Below are positions 19,162-31,613 of a stretch of 64,000 nt of DNA, piece after piece. The DNA lies in NCBI GenBank assembly GCA_000372785.1, contig KB889758.1, forward strand, positions 22,751 to 86,750, in the 5' to 3' direction. Position 1 is the first letter of the stretch, and every line of letters starts with the position of its first letter. Source of the DNA: a gamma proteobacterium SCGC AB-629-P17. GTDB taxonomy: Bacteria > Pseudomonadota > Gammaproteobacteria > PS1 > Pseudothioglobaceae. The notes under the pieces were generated by a model that had not been told where the DNA came from, did no database searches, and was given only the letters and a program-made list of their open reading frames with translations. A program made the translations under genes and the position numbers.

Positions 19162-19995
19162 ATGACCCCAATTGTTTTAATTAATGGTGCAAAGCAATCT
19201 AAGATTAGCATCTTTAATCGCAACTCGCAGTTCGGAGACGGATTGTTTGAAACTTGTTTGGTTGAAAATAAAAAAATACTTTTTTGGACAAATCATTTTG
19301 CTCGCCTGAATAGAGGCTGTGAACAGCTAAAAATAGGTAAGGTTGATGAGTCGGTTTGGTTGAGTGATGTTAAAAATGCTCTATCTTTATGCAGTTACGA
19401 CCGCTGCGTTGTTAAGTTAATTCTATCTCGTGGAGAATCACTAAGAGGTTATGGTTTTAAGGATGACATCAAGCCAGTTCGTGCTGTTATTGTCTCAGAA
19501 TTGCAACAAGCCACCTTTAATCATTCATTTTCTCTAGAGTATTGCCCAAGTGGCTATGATTCGAATCCAAAATTGGCAGGAATAAAGCACTGCAATCGAT
19601 TAGAGCAAGTATTGGCTCGAGCGGGCTTGAGAAGTGATGAAGGCATTATGTTGGATGAAAATCATAACGTTATATCAGTAACTCAAGGCAATATTTATGC
19701 AATTCATGGCAATACACTAACTACTCCGAAATTGGACAAGTGTGGTGTGGAAGGAACAAGACGAGCTGTTATTTTGGATTTGGTTAAACTTCTAGGTATT
19801 AGGGTAAAAATTGACACACTTTCTGCCCAGGAATTAAGTCAAGCTGATGAAGTTTTCATCTCTAATAGTATTATAGGTATTCAATCCATCAGTCAGATAG
19901 GCGATATCGGTTTTGGTAAAAGTCCAATTACACAGAAAATTAAAGATGCCTTTACAGAAAAAAGGAAAGACAGTAATTCTTGGCAATGCATTTAG
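19162..19995 (+). CDS. pabC: Aminodeoxychorismate lyase (class IV aminotransferase)
   Basis: 277 aa. RNSQFGDGLFET, GIKHCNRLEQVLAR, fold-type IV PLP. Upstream of mltG-tmk-holB as in other gammaproteobacteria. Confidence 0.92.
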   Translation: MTPIVLINGAKQSKISIFNRNSQFGDGLFETCLVENKKILFWTNHFARLNRGCEQLKIGKVDESVWLSDVKNALSLCSYDRCVVKLILSRGESLRGYGFKDDIKPVRAVIVSELQQATFNHSFSLEYCPSGYDSNPKLAGIKHCNRLEQVLARAGLRSDEGIMLDENHNVISVTQGNIYAIHGNTLTTPKLDKCGVEGTRRAVILDLVKLLGIRVKIDTLSAQELSQADEVFISNSIIGIQSISQIGDIGFGKSPITQKIKDAFTEKRKDSNSWQCI

Positions 19996-20969
19996 CAACA
20001 ATAAATAAAACATATTCAAGATTATTGGCTTTGGCCATCCTCTTGTTGATTAGTTTTTGGGTCTGGACATCAAAGGATATGCTCGTCAAAGAAAAGCAAA
20101 TCTATCAGGTCAATCATGGCGCATCGATAGGTACTGTTGCTAAAGACTTAGGCGATAAAAAATGGATCAACTCTGAGCTTTTTTTTAATTCATTAAGCAA
20201 GCTTATTGGAGCCAATCAAAAACTTCAATCAGGCTATTATCAAATTGACCCTAATATGAGTGTTTTAAATTTTCTTGAGAATATTTCAAGTGGCAATGTG
20301 ATCACTACGAAGGTAACACTTATAGAAGGAAAGACACTGAATCATTACTTTGAACAGTTGAGTTCAGATTCAAGCCTGAGATCGGAAGATACACTTGAAG
20401 AAATTATGCAATCTCTTGGTATTGCGGGACCTTATGACGGTTGGTTTTATCCTGAAACTTATCAGTTTAATTATGGTGAAAGTGTCAGAAATGTTTTAGC
20501 GAGGTCGTTTCAAGTGATGCAAGGTAAGGTTAATGAGTTATGGGCCGACAGAACTAAAGATCTTCCTTTTAAATCTCCATATGAGGCAATAATATTAGCC
20601 TCTCTAATCGAGAAAGAAACAGCACTTGACCAAGAAAAAACTTTAATTTCAGGTGTTTTTGTCCGCAGATTAGAGCAAGGGATGCGACTTCAGACGGATC
20701 CAACAGTTATTTATGCTTTGGGTGATACTTACCAAGCACCACTCAAGAAAAGTGATTTAAAGGTTGATAGTTTATATAACACTTACAAATACAATGGCTT
20801 GCCACCAGGTGCGATTTCTTCAGTTGGTTATGAATCTTTGTATGCTGCATTTCATCCAAATGAAGGTAAGGATTTATATTTTGTTTCAAAAAAGGATGGT
20901 AGTCATGCATTTGCATCAAATTACGAAGAACATAAAGACAACATCAAGAGGTATTCAAATAATATCTAG
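19980..20969 (+). CDS. mltG: Endolytic murein transglycosylase MltG (YceG)
   Basis: 329 aa with one TM segment. ASLIEKETALDQEKTLISGVFVRRLEQGMRLQTDPTVIYALG, PPGAISSVGYESLYAAFHP. Confidence 0.95.
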   Translation: MAMHLATINKTYSRLLALAILLLISFWVWTSKDMLVKEKQIYQVNHGASIGTVAKDLGDKKWINSELFFNSLSKLIGANQKLQSGYYQIDPNMSVLNFLENISSGNVITTKVTLIEGKTLNHYFEQLSSDSSLRSEDTLEEIMQSLGIAGPYDGWFYPETYQFNYGESVRNVLARSFQVMQGKVNELWADRTKDLPFKSPYEAIILASLIEKETALDQEKTLISGVFVRRLEQGMRLQTDPTVIYALGDTYQAPLKKSDLKVDSLYNTYKYNGLPPGAISSVGYESLYAAFHPNEGKDLYFVSKKDGSHAFASNYEEHKDNIKRYSNNI

Positions 20970-20984
20970 TCTAAAATTAGCGTT

Positions 20985-21602
20985 ATGAAAAAGGGAAAAT
21001 TTATCACCATAGATGGAGTCGAAGGTGCCGGTAAAAGTACTCAAATTGCTTTTATTTGTGACTATCTTCATCGAAAAGGTATCGATGTTGTAAAAACTCG
21101 TGAGCCGGGTGGGACTGATTTAGGAGAAAAAATACGATCCCTATTGCTGGGCCTTGATAACGAGGGAATGCATAGCGATACAGAGTTATTGCTAATGTTT
21201 AGCTCACGCAATGAACTCATACAAAACAAAATCAAGCCTGCTTTAGATGCCGGCAAGTGGGTCGTTAGTGACCGCTTTACAGATGCATCATTCGCCTACC
21301 AAGGTGGTGGCAGAGAACTCAATTTAGACCGCATTTCCGAGCTTGAATCTTGGGTTCAGGGCAAGTTTCAAGCGGATTTGACATTGTTGTTGGATGTAGG
21401 TGTTGATATCGGCATGACCAGGATTGAATCACGACAATCAAAAGATCGCATTGAAAAAGAAGAGCGTGATTTTTTTGAGCGAGTCAGGTCTGTATTTGTT
21501 GATAGGTCGAAGCTCTATCCTGAACGCATTAAATTAATTGACGCTTCTCAGTCAATCGAGCAGGTCCAGCAACAAATTCAATCATTCATAGAGGCTCTAT
21601 GA
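20985..21602 (+). CDS. tmk: Thymidylate kinase
   Basis: 205 aa. TIDGVEGAGKSTQI, TREPGGTDLGEKIR, DRFTDASFAYQGGGR. Confidence 0.97.
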   Translation: MKKGKFITIDGVEGAGKSTQIAFICDYLHRKGIDVVKTREPGGTDLGEKIRSLLLGLDNEGMHSDTELLLMFSSRNELIQNKIKPALDAGKWVVSDRFTDASFAYQGGGRELNLDRISELESWVQGKFQADLTLLLDVGVDIGMTRIESRQSKDRIEKEERDFFERVRSVFVDRSKLYPERIKLIDASQSIEQVQQQIQSFIEAL

Positions 21603-22639
21603 TTTTGCCTTGGCATCAGAGTGCTTTTTCAGAGCTCAGAAAAATGATTGATCAAAATCATCTTCCACATGCACTATTAATTACTGGTGTTGAAAAAATC
21701 GGTAAATTTGAACTTTCAGAGCAACTTATTCAGACCCTCCTTTGCAAGGATGACTCTTGTGGAGTATGTAGTTATTGTCGAGCTATAAAAAAAGACAATC
21801 CAAGAGAGTTACTGGATCACAGTACCTTGATTCGAAGATCACATTATCCAAATTTGATTTATTGCTGTTCTGAATTAAATGATTCAGGCGCTCTGTCAAA
21901 AGACATTAGAGTAGATCAGGTTCGTGCATTCTGTGAATCTTTAGGCAAGACAGCAGAAGAACTCCAGATTGGGATGATTTTCTATGCAGATCAAATGAAT
22001 ACGAATGCAGCCAATAGCCTTTTAAAGACTTTAGAGGAGCCACGTGATAATACCCTTATTATTCTGTTGGCCCATAACTCAAGTACGCTTCCGGCTACAA
22101 TACTTTCTCGATGTCAGACCGTTCATATTGGTCAAACATATAGTGAAGAGAGTGTGAAGTGGTTATCGCAGCAAATTGATGAAGCTACTCGGGATGATTT
22201 TGATGCAGTTCAATTATTAGAGAGTGCCCATGGCGTTCCATTTAAGGCAGTTGAAGATCTTCAAGGAGATCATTTTCTTCAGTATCAAAATTGGCAAAAT
22301 CTTTTATTGGAGATAGCACTCAATCCATCAAAGGCTACTGAAACTGAAATATTTGACGGTAATGAACTACAAGTTTTGAGCTGTCTGCAGCAACTAGTGA
22401 CTGAAGGCATAAGGATAAAGGCAATTAAACGTGAGAGCGCTCAACTGGAACTGAATAAAATTATCACTAAGACACCCGCTAGCCACCTGTTCAAATTATT
22501 GGATGACATTGGTCGTGCGATTTCAATGTCACAAACGACTGTAAATATAAAATTATTATTGGATAATATCCTCATTGTTTGGTCACATATTACCCACTTA
22601 AAAAAGTATCCAATCATTATTAATTCACAGGACATTTAA
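21599..22639 (+). CDS. holB: DNA polymerase III subunit delta'
   Basis: 346 aa. [20 protein letters not shown], zinc-binding [25 protein letters not shown]. Confidence 0.94.
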   Translation: MILPWHQSAFSELRKMIDQNHLPHALLITGVEKIGKFELSEQLIQTLLCKDDSCGVCSYCRAIKKDNPRELLDHSTLIRRSHYPNLIYCCSELNDSGALSKDIRVDQVRAFCESLGKTAEELQIGMIFYADQMNTNAANSLLKTLEEPRDNTLIILLAHNSSTLPATILSRCQTVHIGQTYSEESVKWLSQQIDEATRDDFDAVQLLESAHGVPFKAVEDLQGDHFLQYQNWQNLLLEIALNPSKATETEIFDGNELQVLSCLQQLVTEGIRIKAIKRESAQLELNKIITKTPASHLFKLLDDIGRAISMSQTTVNIKLLLDNILIVWSHITHLKKYPIIINSQDI

Positions 22640-23922
22640 TGGATCGATCATCGACTTTATTCAATGAGGCGAAAAATTATATTCCGGGCGGTGTTAATTC
22701 CCCAGTCCGTGCCTTTAAAGGAGTTGGGGGAGAGCCTATCTATTTTGAGCGAGGTGAGGGCCCCTTTCTTTATGATGTAGATGGGAATGCATATATTGAT
22801 TACGTTGGTTCTTGGGGACCAATGATTTTGGGACATTCGAATCCATTTACTGTTGATGCTGTTAGGGCTCAATTGGATAAGGGCCTGGGTTTTGGAGCGC
22901 CTACTGAGATTGAGACATCGCTTGCAAAAAAAATTTGTCAATTGATGCCTTCTATCGAGCTAGTTCGTATGGTTAGCTCAGGTACTGAGGCAACTATGAG
23001 TGTCATCCGGCTGGCTCGCGGTTATACAAAACGAGACAAAATTGTAAAGTTTGAAGGCTGTTATCACGGCCATTCTGATTCTTTATTGGTGAAAGCTGGT
23101 TCAGGTGCGCTCACTTTAGGTGTGCCTACCTCACCAGGTGTTCCGAATGATTTGGCAAAACACACCTTAACCCTTGAATACAACAATTTAGATTCCGTCA
23201 AAGCGCTGTTTTCAAAGATGGGTGAGGAGATTGGATGCATTATTGTTGAGCCAGTGGCAGGCAATATGAATTGTATACCTCCCAAGGAAGGATTTCTTCA
23301 GGGTCTACGTAAGCTTTGTGATGATTATGGAAGTTTGCTTATCTTCGATGAGGTGATGACAGGCTTTCGTGTTGCGCTAGGTGGCGCACAGACCTACTAC
23401 GGAGTTAAGCCTGACCTTACAACCTTAGGTAAAGTGATTGGTGGTGGTTTGCCTGTTGCAGCTTTTGGTGGTCGCCATGAAGTCATGAACGAGATAGCAC
23501 CTCTTGGCCCTATCTATCAGGCAGGAACACTTTCGGGCAATCCATTGTCTATGGCTTCGGGCCTTGCGATGCTTAGTGTTTTAGAGGCGGATGATTCGTT
23601 TTATCAAAACTTGAGTGAGAGTACAGAGTATTTGGTCAATGGTATTGTGGCTGCTGCCAATACGAACAATGTTCCAATGACAAGCAATAACGTTGGTGGA
23701 ATGTTCGGGCTATTCTTTAGCTCAGAAGAAAAAGTAACTAATTTTTCTCAAGTATCTAATTGTGATATTGAGTCATTCAAGAAGTTTTATAAATCAATGA
23801 TAAGGCAGGGAGTTTATTTTGCACCTTCAGCTTATGAAGCCGGATTTATTTCTGCAGCTCATAGCAAAGAAGAGTTAGATAAGACTATCGATGCTGCCTC
23901 AGTCGCCTTTTCTAAACTATGA
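22639..23922 (+). CDS. hemL: Glutamate-1-semialdehyde 2,1-aminomutase
   Basis: 427 aa. [60 protein letters not shown]. Confidence 0.98.
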   Translation: MDRSSTLFNEAKNYIPGGVNSPVRAFKGVGGEPIYFERGEGPFLYDVDGNAYIDYVGSWGPMILGHSNPFTVDAVRAQLDKGLGFGAPTEIETSLAKKICQLMPSIELVRMVSSGTEATMSVIRLARGYTKRDKIVKFEGCYHGHSDSLLVKAGSGALTLGVPTSPGVPNDLAKHTLTLEYNNLDSVKALFSKMGEEIGCIIVEPVAGNMNCIPPKEGFLQGLRKLCDDYGSLLIFDEVMTGFRVALGGAQTYYGVKPDLTTLGKVIGGGLPVAAFGGRHEVMNEIAPLGPIYQAGTLSGNPLSMASGLAMLSVLEADDSFYQNLSESTEYLVNGIVAAANTNNVPMTSNNVGGMFGLFFSSEEKVTNFSQVSNCDIESFKKFYKSMIRQGVYFAPSAYEAGFISAAHSKEELDKTIDAASVAFSKL

Positions 23923-24521
23923 GTATGAATAATGTCAGTGCTGAACTTGAAAGTGCAAATAAGCTTTTATCAGTCTATAAAAATAATATTACTGTTTTTG
24001 GTTCTGCCAGAGTTAAAGAAACCGACCCTTTATATGAAAAAGCTTGTAAGCTAGGAAAGTTGCTTTCAAATTCCGGGTTCAATGTTTTTACTGGCGGAGG
24101 TCCAGGCATCATGGAGGCAGTCAACAAGGGAGCTTTTGAAGGAAAATCCAAAAGCGTAGGTATCAATATTGAGTTGCCTTTTGAACAAATGCCCAATCCA
24201 TATTTAGACGATTGCTTAACGTTTAAGCATTTTTTCACACGTAAAATAATGCTGGTTAAGAATGCCAGCGCTTGCATTTTCTTGCCTGGAGGTTACGGTA
24301 CCAACGATGAATTGTTCGAAGTTCTAACACTACTTCAAACAAAAAAAATGCAATCAATTCCAGTAATTTTAATTGGCTTAAGTTTCTGGCAACCCTTAAT
24401 GGTATGGCTAGATGATATGGTAAAGAGTGACTATGTAAAGAAAGAAAATTTGGGCTTGATTGCGCTAGTGGAATCTAATGAGGAAGTAATAAAAATATTA
24501 AAGGAAAAATTATGTCTCTAG
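23919..24521 (+). CDS. LOG family protein (TIGR00730-like cytokinin riboside 5'-monophosphate phosphoribohydrolase family)
   Basis: [39 protein letters not shown]. Confidence 0.93.
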   Translation: MSMNNVSAELESANKLLSVYKNNITVFGSARVKETDPLYEKACKLGKLLSNSGFNVFTGGGPGIMEAVNKGAFEGKSKSVGINIELPFEQMPNPYLDDCLTFKHFFTRKIMLVKNASACIFLPGGYGTNDELFEVLTLLQTKKMQSIPVILIGLSFWQPLMVWLDDMVKSDYVKKENLGLIALVESNEEVIKILKEKLCL

Positions 24522-25165
24522 CAATATTTGATTTAGACAACACTCTAATTGGTGGTGATAGTGATTTCTTGTGGGGTGAATTTATAGGTGAAGAGGGTAT
24601 AGTTGATGCCAACGCTTATCGTAAAAAAAATGAATATTTCTACCAGCAATACGATTTGGGAACATTGGACATCTATGCTTGGTTAGAGTTTTGTCTAGAG
24701 CCACTTTCTCGTTATTCTATGGCTGAACTCCATGAACTTCATCATCGATTTATGATTCAAAAAATCGAGCCTATTCTGTTAGACAAAGCTCAAAATTGTA
24801 TTAATCGACATAAAGAAAGAGTTGACACTGTGCTTGTTATTACAGCATCAACCAGTTTTGTTACTGCGCCGATTGTCAAGAAATATGGGATTAACCATTT
24901 GCTTGCTACAGAGCCTGAAATTAAAGAGGGTCGTTATACAGGGGGAGTGTCGGGTATACCGTGTTTTCAAGCGGGAAAAATTGATAAACTAATGCCCTGG
25001 CTTCAAAAAAATGAAGAGACATTAACCGGATCAACCTTTTATTCTGATTCTCACAACGACCTTCCACTTTTGGAGCTAGTCGACAATCCGGTGGCTGTTA
25101 ATGCCGACAAAATATTAACAAAAATTGCCGAAAAGAAAGGTTGGGAGATCTTGAACTGGAGGTAG
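24512..25165 (+). CDS. HAD-IB family hydrolase (SerB-like)
   Basis: 217 aa. IFDLDNTLIGGDSD, VITASTSFVTAPI, TFYSDSHNDLPLLE. Confidence 0.92.
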   Translation: MSLAIFDLDNTLIGGDSDFLWGEFIGEEGIVDANAYRKKNEYFYQQYDLGTLDIYAWLEFCLEPLSRYSMAELHELHHRFMIQKIEPILLDKAQNCINRHKERVDTVLVITASTSFVTAPIVKKYGINHLLATEPEIKEGRYTGGVSGIPCFQAGKIDKLMPWLQKNEETLTGSTFYSDSHNDLPLLELVDNPVAVNADKILTKIAEKKGWEILNWR

Positions 25166-25167
25166 GT

Positions 25168-25683
25168 CTAAATAAATAAGTCCTGATTAGAGGTATGAGC
25201 TACGTCAAGATAGGTTGCAGCACCGGCAAACTCTATACCCTCAATAAAGTCTTCTCTTGCAAATCCGAACATGCCAATTGTCATTTCGCAGGCGATGAAT
25301 TTAACACCCATTTCGATACAAATCTCTCTCAATTCCTCAATTGTGGCGATGCCGTTATTCCTCATGGTTTTTTTCATCATTGAGGTTGCAAATAACTCTA
25401 AACCAGGAATATTCCACATAATATTTGGAATTTTTGGTCCAAAATTAATTCCTTGAAACCATTTAGGCCCAAATGGCATTTTCATAGGCATATCTGGATT
25501 TCCTTGAGGCGATATTCGAAGATGCGATAAGTCTTTAAGTAAAAGATTTAAACCATAAAAGGTACAAAAGACAGATACTTTTTTCCCCATTGCAATACCA
25601 GTAGAGGCCAGAATTAGTGGCGGATAGGCCCAGTCAAGCGTGCCCTTAGAGGCGATAAGTGTCATTTCATTAGTTGTTGACAT
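25168..25683 (-). CDS. DsrE/DsrF/DrsH-like family protein (DsrE2-type)
   Basis: 171 aa. MTLIASKGTLDWAYPPLILASTGIAMGKKVSVFCTFYGLNLL, CEMTIGMFG. Adjacent to tusA and YeeE genes. Confidence 0.9.
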   Translation of the reverse strand: MSTTNEMTLIASKGTLDWAYPPLILASTGIAMGKKVSVFCTFYGLNLLLKDLSHLRISPQGNPDMPMKMPFGPKWFQGINFGPKIPNIMWNIPGLELFATSMMKKTMRNNGIATIEELREICIEMGVKFIACEMTIGMFGFAREDFIEGIEFAGAATYLDVAHTSNQDLFI

Positions 25684-25697
25684 AAATTTCCAGTTTG

Positions 25698-25922
25698 TTA
25701 GTTTTTTTCAATATAAAAAATGAACTTATTTCCTTCATCCTCTTGAGAGACTAATGTGTGTCCCAACTGATTACAGAAGGCGACAAAATCTTTTTTTGAG
25801 CCCTTGTCGGTGCATATGACTTTAATCGTCTCTTTAGTATTCATTTTTGCAAGTGCCTGTTTTGTTTTTAAAATAGGCATAGGACAGTTATAACCACACA
25901 TATCTAAAGTTTGATGTGACAT
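25698..25922 (-). CDS. tusA: TusA-family sulfur carrier protein
   Basis: 74 aa. LDMCGYNCPMPILKTKQAL with conserved CPxP. Confidence 0.92.
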   Translation of the reverse strand: MSHQTLDMCGYNCPMPILKTKQALAKMNTKETIKVICTDKGSKKDFVAFCNQLGHTLVSQEDEGNKFIFYIEKN

Positions 25923-25945
25923 ACAACCTCCGAAAAATCGTTCAT

Positions 25946-26401
25946 TTAATTCTTGTTCTGAATTGTTTTCTGCAGTAAGTTTTGATTAACTAATATGCCG
26001 ATTGCCATAGAAAATAAAAATATTAATATAATAGGATCAAACATCGCAAAGCCAGATATTCCCGGACTAGTTAAGGCGGATATTGAAGGACCAGGACATA
26101 ATCCTACAAGGCCCCAACCCACCCCAAACAAGGCTGAACCGATTAGTAATTTTTTATCTACCGCTTGCTTTGAAGGTAATTCAATCTTCATGCCTAATGT
26201 TGACACTTCTCTACTTTTTAAAAAGTAAAAGAATGGTGCGAAAATTAATATAGCGCCACCCATAACAAACATTAAAGAGGCATCCCAGTTATGTGTAATA
26301 CTTAAAAAGCCAATTACCTTTGATGGATTTGTCATTCCAGATACAACAAGCCCTAAGCTAAAAATAACTCCACATAATAATGAGATTACTTTATCGTTCA
26401 T
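25946..26401 (-). CDS. YeeE/YedE half-size membrane protein (sulfur transport family)
   Basis: 151 aa. LCGVIFSLGLVVSGMTNPSKVIGFLS, GVGWGLVGLCPGPSI. Confidence 0.9.
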   Translation of the reverse strand: MNDKVISLLCGVIFSLGLVVSGMTNPSKVIGFLSITHNWDASLMFVMGGAILIFAPFFYFLKSREVSTLGMKIELPSKQAVDKKLLIGSALFGVGWGLVGLCPGPSISALTSPGISGFAMFDPIILIFLFSMAIGILVNQNLLQKTIQNKN

Positions 26402-26847
26402 AAATAAATCCCAAATTGTTGAAGTATTGTCACTGTAATCATTGCAACAACAACAAAGATTACTGTAGCAATCACAGAGCTAATCGATAGTCTGCCAATG
26501 CCACATATGCCATGCCCAGATGTGCAGCCGCCGCTAAGTCGAGTTCCAAAGCCTACCAAGAGTCCACCTATAATGACTAATGGGTATGAGTCAGTTATAG
26601 TAAAAGAGTGATCAGGCAGGGTCAATGCAATAGCTAATGGTTCTTTAGCGTAGCAATAAAGTATCGGTCCTAATACTAGTCCTAATAGGAAAAGGATATT
26701 GGATATTCTATTGGCTTTTTTAGTGATAGCGTTTTCGACTATACCGCTGACTCCTGCTAGTCTACCTGTAGTGTAGAAATAAAGCACTACTGAGAGTCCT
26801 ATTATTATTCCGCCTAGTAAGGCACTATATGGTGTGAAGTTATTCAT
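26398..26847 (-). CDS. YeeE/YedE half-size membrane protein (sulfur transport family)
   Basis: 149 aa. GGLLVGFGTRLSGGCTSGHGICGIGRLS. Overlaps the downstream YeeE by 4 bp. Confidence 0.9.
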   Translation of the reverse strand: MNNFTPYSALLGGIIIGLSVVLYFYTTGRLAGVSGIVENAITKKANRISNILFLLGLVLGPILYCYAKEPLAIALTLPDHSFTITDSYPLVIIGGLLVGFGTRLSGGCTSGHGICGIGRLSISSVIATVIFVVVAMITVTILQQFGIYL

Positions 26848-26887
26848 GGTAGTCGTTAGTCGATTTTATTCCTCTAGGACTGAAGAG

Positions 26888-27574
26888 TCAATTTTCAATT
26901 AAAGGGGTTATAGTCTGAACCCCATTAGCTGTACCTAAAAGTAGAATGTCTGCGCCTCGAATAGCAAATAGGCCGTTTGTAACTACACCCACGATGTTGT
27001 TAAGTTGATTTTCAAGTCTTTTCGGGTCTTCAATTTTGAGGTCATGGATATCCAGTATTAGATTTCCATTGTCGGTAGTAAAGCCATCTCTTAAAATTGG
27101 TGAGCCACCAGTCGTTTTAATAATTTGACGTTTAACGTAGTTAGCTGACATCGGAATAACTTCGACTGGCAAAGGGAAATCTCCCAAAACACTTACAAGT
27201 TTTGATTCATCCGCTATGCAAACAAACTGGCTAGAAACTGCAGCAACTATTTTTTCACGGGTGAGAGCACCACCACCACCTTTAATCAAGTTTAACTGTT
27301 TGTCTGACTCGTCAGCACCATCAATGTAGACTGAAATCTCCTCAACATCGTTCAAATCGAACACAGTAATGCCATGGTCTTCGAGGCGATTTGCCGTGGC
27401 GACTGAGCTGGCCACTGCACCATCGATACGTTCTTTAATTGTCGCCAATTCATCGATGAAAAAATTTGCTGTTGACCCTGTTCCTACGCCTATAATAGAG
27501 TCAGGAACGACATACTTGAGTGCAGCCTTTGCCACCTCAATTTTCATTTCGTCTTGGGTCATCTTTTGTTCCAT
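26888..27574 (-). CDS. rpiA: Ribose-5-phosphate isomerase A
   Basis: 228 aa. [39 protein letters not shown]. Confidence 0.97.
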   Translation of the reverse strand: MEQKMTQDEMKIEVAKAALKYVVPDSIIGVGTGSTANFFIDELATIKERIDGAVASSVATANRLEDHGITVFDLNDVEEISVYIDGADESDKQLNLIKGGGGALTREKIVAAVSSQFVCIADESKLVSVLGDFPLPVEVIPMSANYVKRQIIKTTGGSPILRDGFTTDNGNLILDIHDLKIEDPKRLENQLNNIVGVVTNGLFAIRGADILLLGTANGVQTITPLIEN

Positions 27575-27601
27575 TTTTTCAGTTCAAAAAGATTATACAC
27601 T

Positions 27602-28189
27602 ATGAAAAAAATAATCCTCGCTACAAGCAATCTTGGTAAAGTGAGAGAACTTAATTCAATGCTAGAGGGTCAATACAATGTTGTCTCTCAAATTGATATG
27701 AAAGTAGAAGAGGTGCCAGAAACCGGTGCTAGTTTTATTGAGAATGCACTCATTAAAGCTAGAAACGCTTCTTCTCAAAGCCAACTTCCAACACTAGCCG
27801 ATGATTCCGGACTCGTTGTTGATGCATTGAACGGTGAACCAGGGATATATTCTGCTAGATATGCTGGTGAAAATGCGACAGACGAAGACAATATTGTGAA
27901 ACTACTTTCACGTATGGATAATGAGGATGATCGTGGTGCAAGTTTTTGGTGTGCGATGGTTTTTGTTCGTTATGCCAGTGACCCTGAGCCGATAATTGTT
28001 GAAAAATCTTGGGAGGGTCAAATATTGCGTGAACTTAAAGGTAAAAATGGGTTTGGATATGACCCTATCTTTTATTTGCCTGAACTAAATTGCACTTCTG
28101 CACAACTCTCAGCAGAGGAAAAAAACCAGAAATCACATCGTGGTCAAGCACTACAAGAAATCTTAAAGCATCTTTTATCTCTCGAATAG
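27602..28189 (+). CDS. rdgB: XTP/dITP diphosphatase (RdgB/HAM1)
   Basis: MKKIILATSNLGKVREL, LADDSGLVVDALNGEPGIYSARYAGE, GFGYDPIFYLPE. ATG at 27602 preferred over the longer ORF. Confidence 0.96.
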   Translation: MKKIILATSNLGKVRELNSMLEGQYNVVSQIDMKVEEVPETGASFIENALIKARNASSQSQLPTLADDSGLVVDALNGEPGIYSARYAGENATDEDNIVKLLSRMDNEDDRGASFWCAMVFVRYASDPEPIIVEKSWEGQILRELKGKNGFGYDPIFYLPELNCTSAQLSAEEKNQKSHRGQALQEILKHLLSLE

Positions 28190-28190
28190 T

Positions 28191-29315
28191 TTGCTAGAGC
28201 TACCACCAATTTCTCTATATATCCATTACCCTTGGTGTGTCAAGAAGTGCCCCTATTGCGACTTTAATTCACATGAGGGTGAACCACAAGCCGACTATAT
28301 TGCTGCTTTGATTAGAGACTTGGATTGTGATCTAAAATACCTTCAAAACCGACAGATACATTCGATATTTATTGGCGGCGGCACTCCAAGTTTAATGAGT
28401 GTCGATGATGCAAGAGAATTATTCAAAGGATTAAGACAGAAACTGTCCATACCCAATAATATTGAAATCACTCTTGAAGCAAATCCCGGCACATTTGATG
28501 CTAACAAGTTCGCCCAGTTTAGAGAGGTTGGTGTCAACCGTTTGTCGATTGGTGTGCAGTCATTTAATAATAAAAACTTAGAATTCTTGGGAAGGATTCA
28601 TGGCTCTAGAGAGGCAATCCAAGCTATTGGTGAAGCTCAAAAGGTTGGCTTTGAAAACATCAATATAGATCTTATGTATGGATTAAAGGATCATACCATT
28701 AAGCTTTGTATGGAAGACTTGAGATGCGCTATTGAACTTCAACCAAGTCATATTTCCTTCTATCAGCTTACACTTGAAGCAAACACTTTGTTTGCAAAAT
28801 ATCCCCCTAAACTACCTGCAGAAGACAATATCTGGAAGATGGGAGAAAAAGGCGCAGCTCTGTTACAGAATAGTGGTTTTGAGCAATACGAAATATCAGC
28901 CTATGGCAAAACACCTTCCCAGCATAATATCAACTACTGGGAGTTTGGTGACTATCTTGGGATTGGTGCAGGAGCTCACGGAAAAATTACAGACATTAAG
29001 GCAAAAAAGGTATTTAGAACATTAAAGCCCAAATCTCCCAGGGACTACTTAAACCAATTTCAACATAATGATATTCAATCACCTATCAAGATTGTTGATA
29101 ATATAACCTTTGAGTTTATGCTCAATAGTCTTAGATTAAAGGATGGATTTAATGTCGAATTGTTTGAAACAAGAACAGGTCAACCATTTCAAGTGTTAAG
29201 CTCCAAACTTGACAAAGCGATTGATTTAGATTTAATAAAAATTCAAAAAAAATGCATCAAACCGACCACAAAGGGTTTTAATTTTTTAAATGAATTGCAG
29301 GAAATATTTTTGTGA
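28191..29315 (+). CDS. hemW: Radical SAM coproporphyrinogen III oxidase-like protein HemW
   Basis: 374 aa. SLYIHYPWCVKKCPYCDFNSH (CxxxCxxC), FIGGGTPSLM, NRLSIGVQSF. TTG start. Confidence 0.94.
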   Translation: MLELPPISLYIHYPWCVKKCPYCDFNSHEGEPQADYIAALIRDLDCDLKYLQNRQIHSIFIGGGTPSLMSVDDARELFKGLRQKLSIPNNIEITLEANPGTFDANKFAQFREVGVNRLSIGVQSFNNKNLEFLGRIHGSREAIQAIGEAQKVGFENINIDLMYGLKDHTIKLCMEDLRCAIELQPSHISFYQLTLEANTLFAKYPPKLPAEDNIWKMGEKGAALLQNSGFEQYEISAYGKTPSQHNINYWEFGDYLGIGAGAHGKITDIKAKKVFRTLKPKSPRDYLNQFQHNDIQSPIKIVDNITFEFMLNSLRLKDGFNVELFETRTGQPFQVLSSKLDKAIDLDLIKIQKKCIKPTTKGFNFLNELQEIFL

Positions 29316-29410
29316 TAGTAGTAATTTACAGATTTAATAAGTCTTTTCTTGACTATATATAAAGTCTATGGCCTAATGCAACACAAAAATATAATATTTC
29401 AAGTTAGATT

Positions 29411-29836
29411 ATGAGTGATAATTTTTGGTCCTGTAAACATACTTGGCGGACTAGCGCTAATAACACCAAGTGGTGTTTGATTGGCTGTGCCATAGGAGAT
29501 TTTGGCACCATCGCAGTCATGCAAGATAGCGGTGTGTCAGTAATCATCATCTTTGCATTGGCGATGTTGAACGGCATCATTGTCAGTATTCTTTTAGAAA
29601 CATACATATTGATGAGGCAATCAATTAGATTTGGAAATGCCATTAAAACTGCTTTAGGGATGAGTTTGATTTCTATGTTGTCCATGGAGTTAGCAATGAA
29701 TTTGGTCGATTATTTATTGACGGGAGGAGCCATATTTAAATGGTCAGTATTGCCGATTGCTTTATTTTTTGGATTTATAACCCCATGGCCCTTCAATTAT
29801 TGGAGATTAAAAAAATTAGGTAAAGCCTGTCATTAG
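29411..29836 (+). CDS. Hypothetical multi-TM membrane protein (possibly DUF4396-like)
   Basis: 141 aa, 3-4 predicted hydrophobic helices, Cys/Trp-rich N-terminus. Family assignment tentative. Confidence 0.55.
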   Translation: MSDNFWSCKHTWRTSANNTKWCLIGCAIGDFGTIAVMQDSGVSVIIIFALAMLNGIIVSILLETYILMRQSIRFGNAIKTALGMSLISMLSMELAMNLVDYLLTGGAIFKWSVLPIALFFGFITPWPFNYWRLKKLGKACH

Positions 29837-29881
29837 TTGAGCTGGCTGTTAAAATACTCGCTAGTTTTTAGATATGTATAG

Positions 29882-31609
<1,728 letters not shown>

Positions 31610-31613
<4 letters not shown>

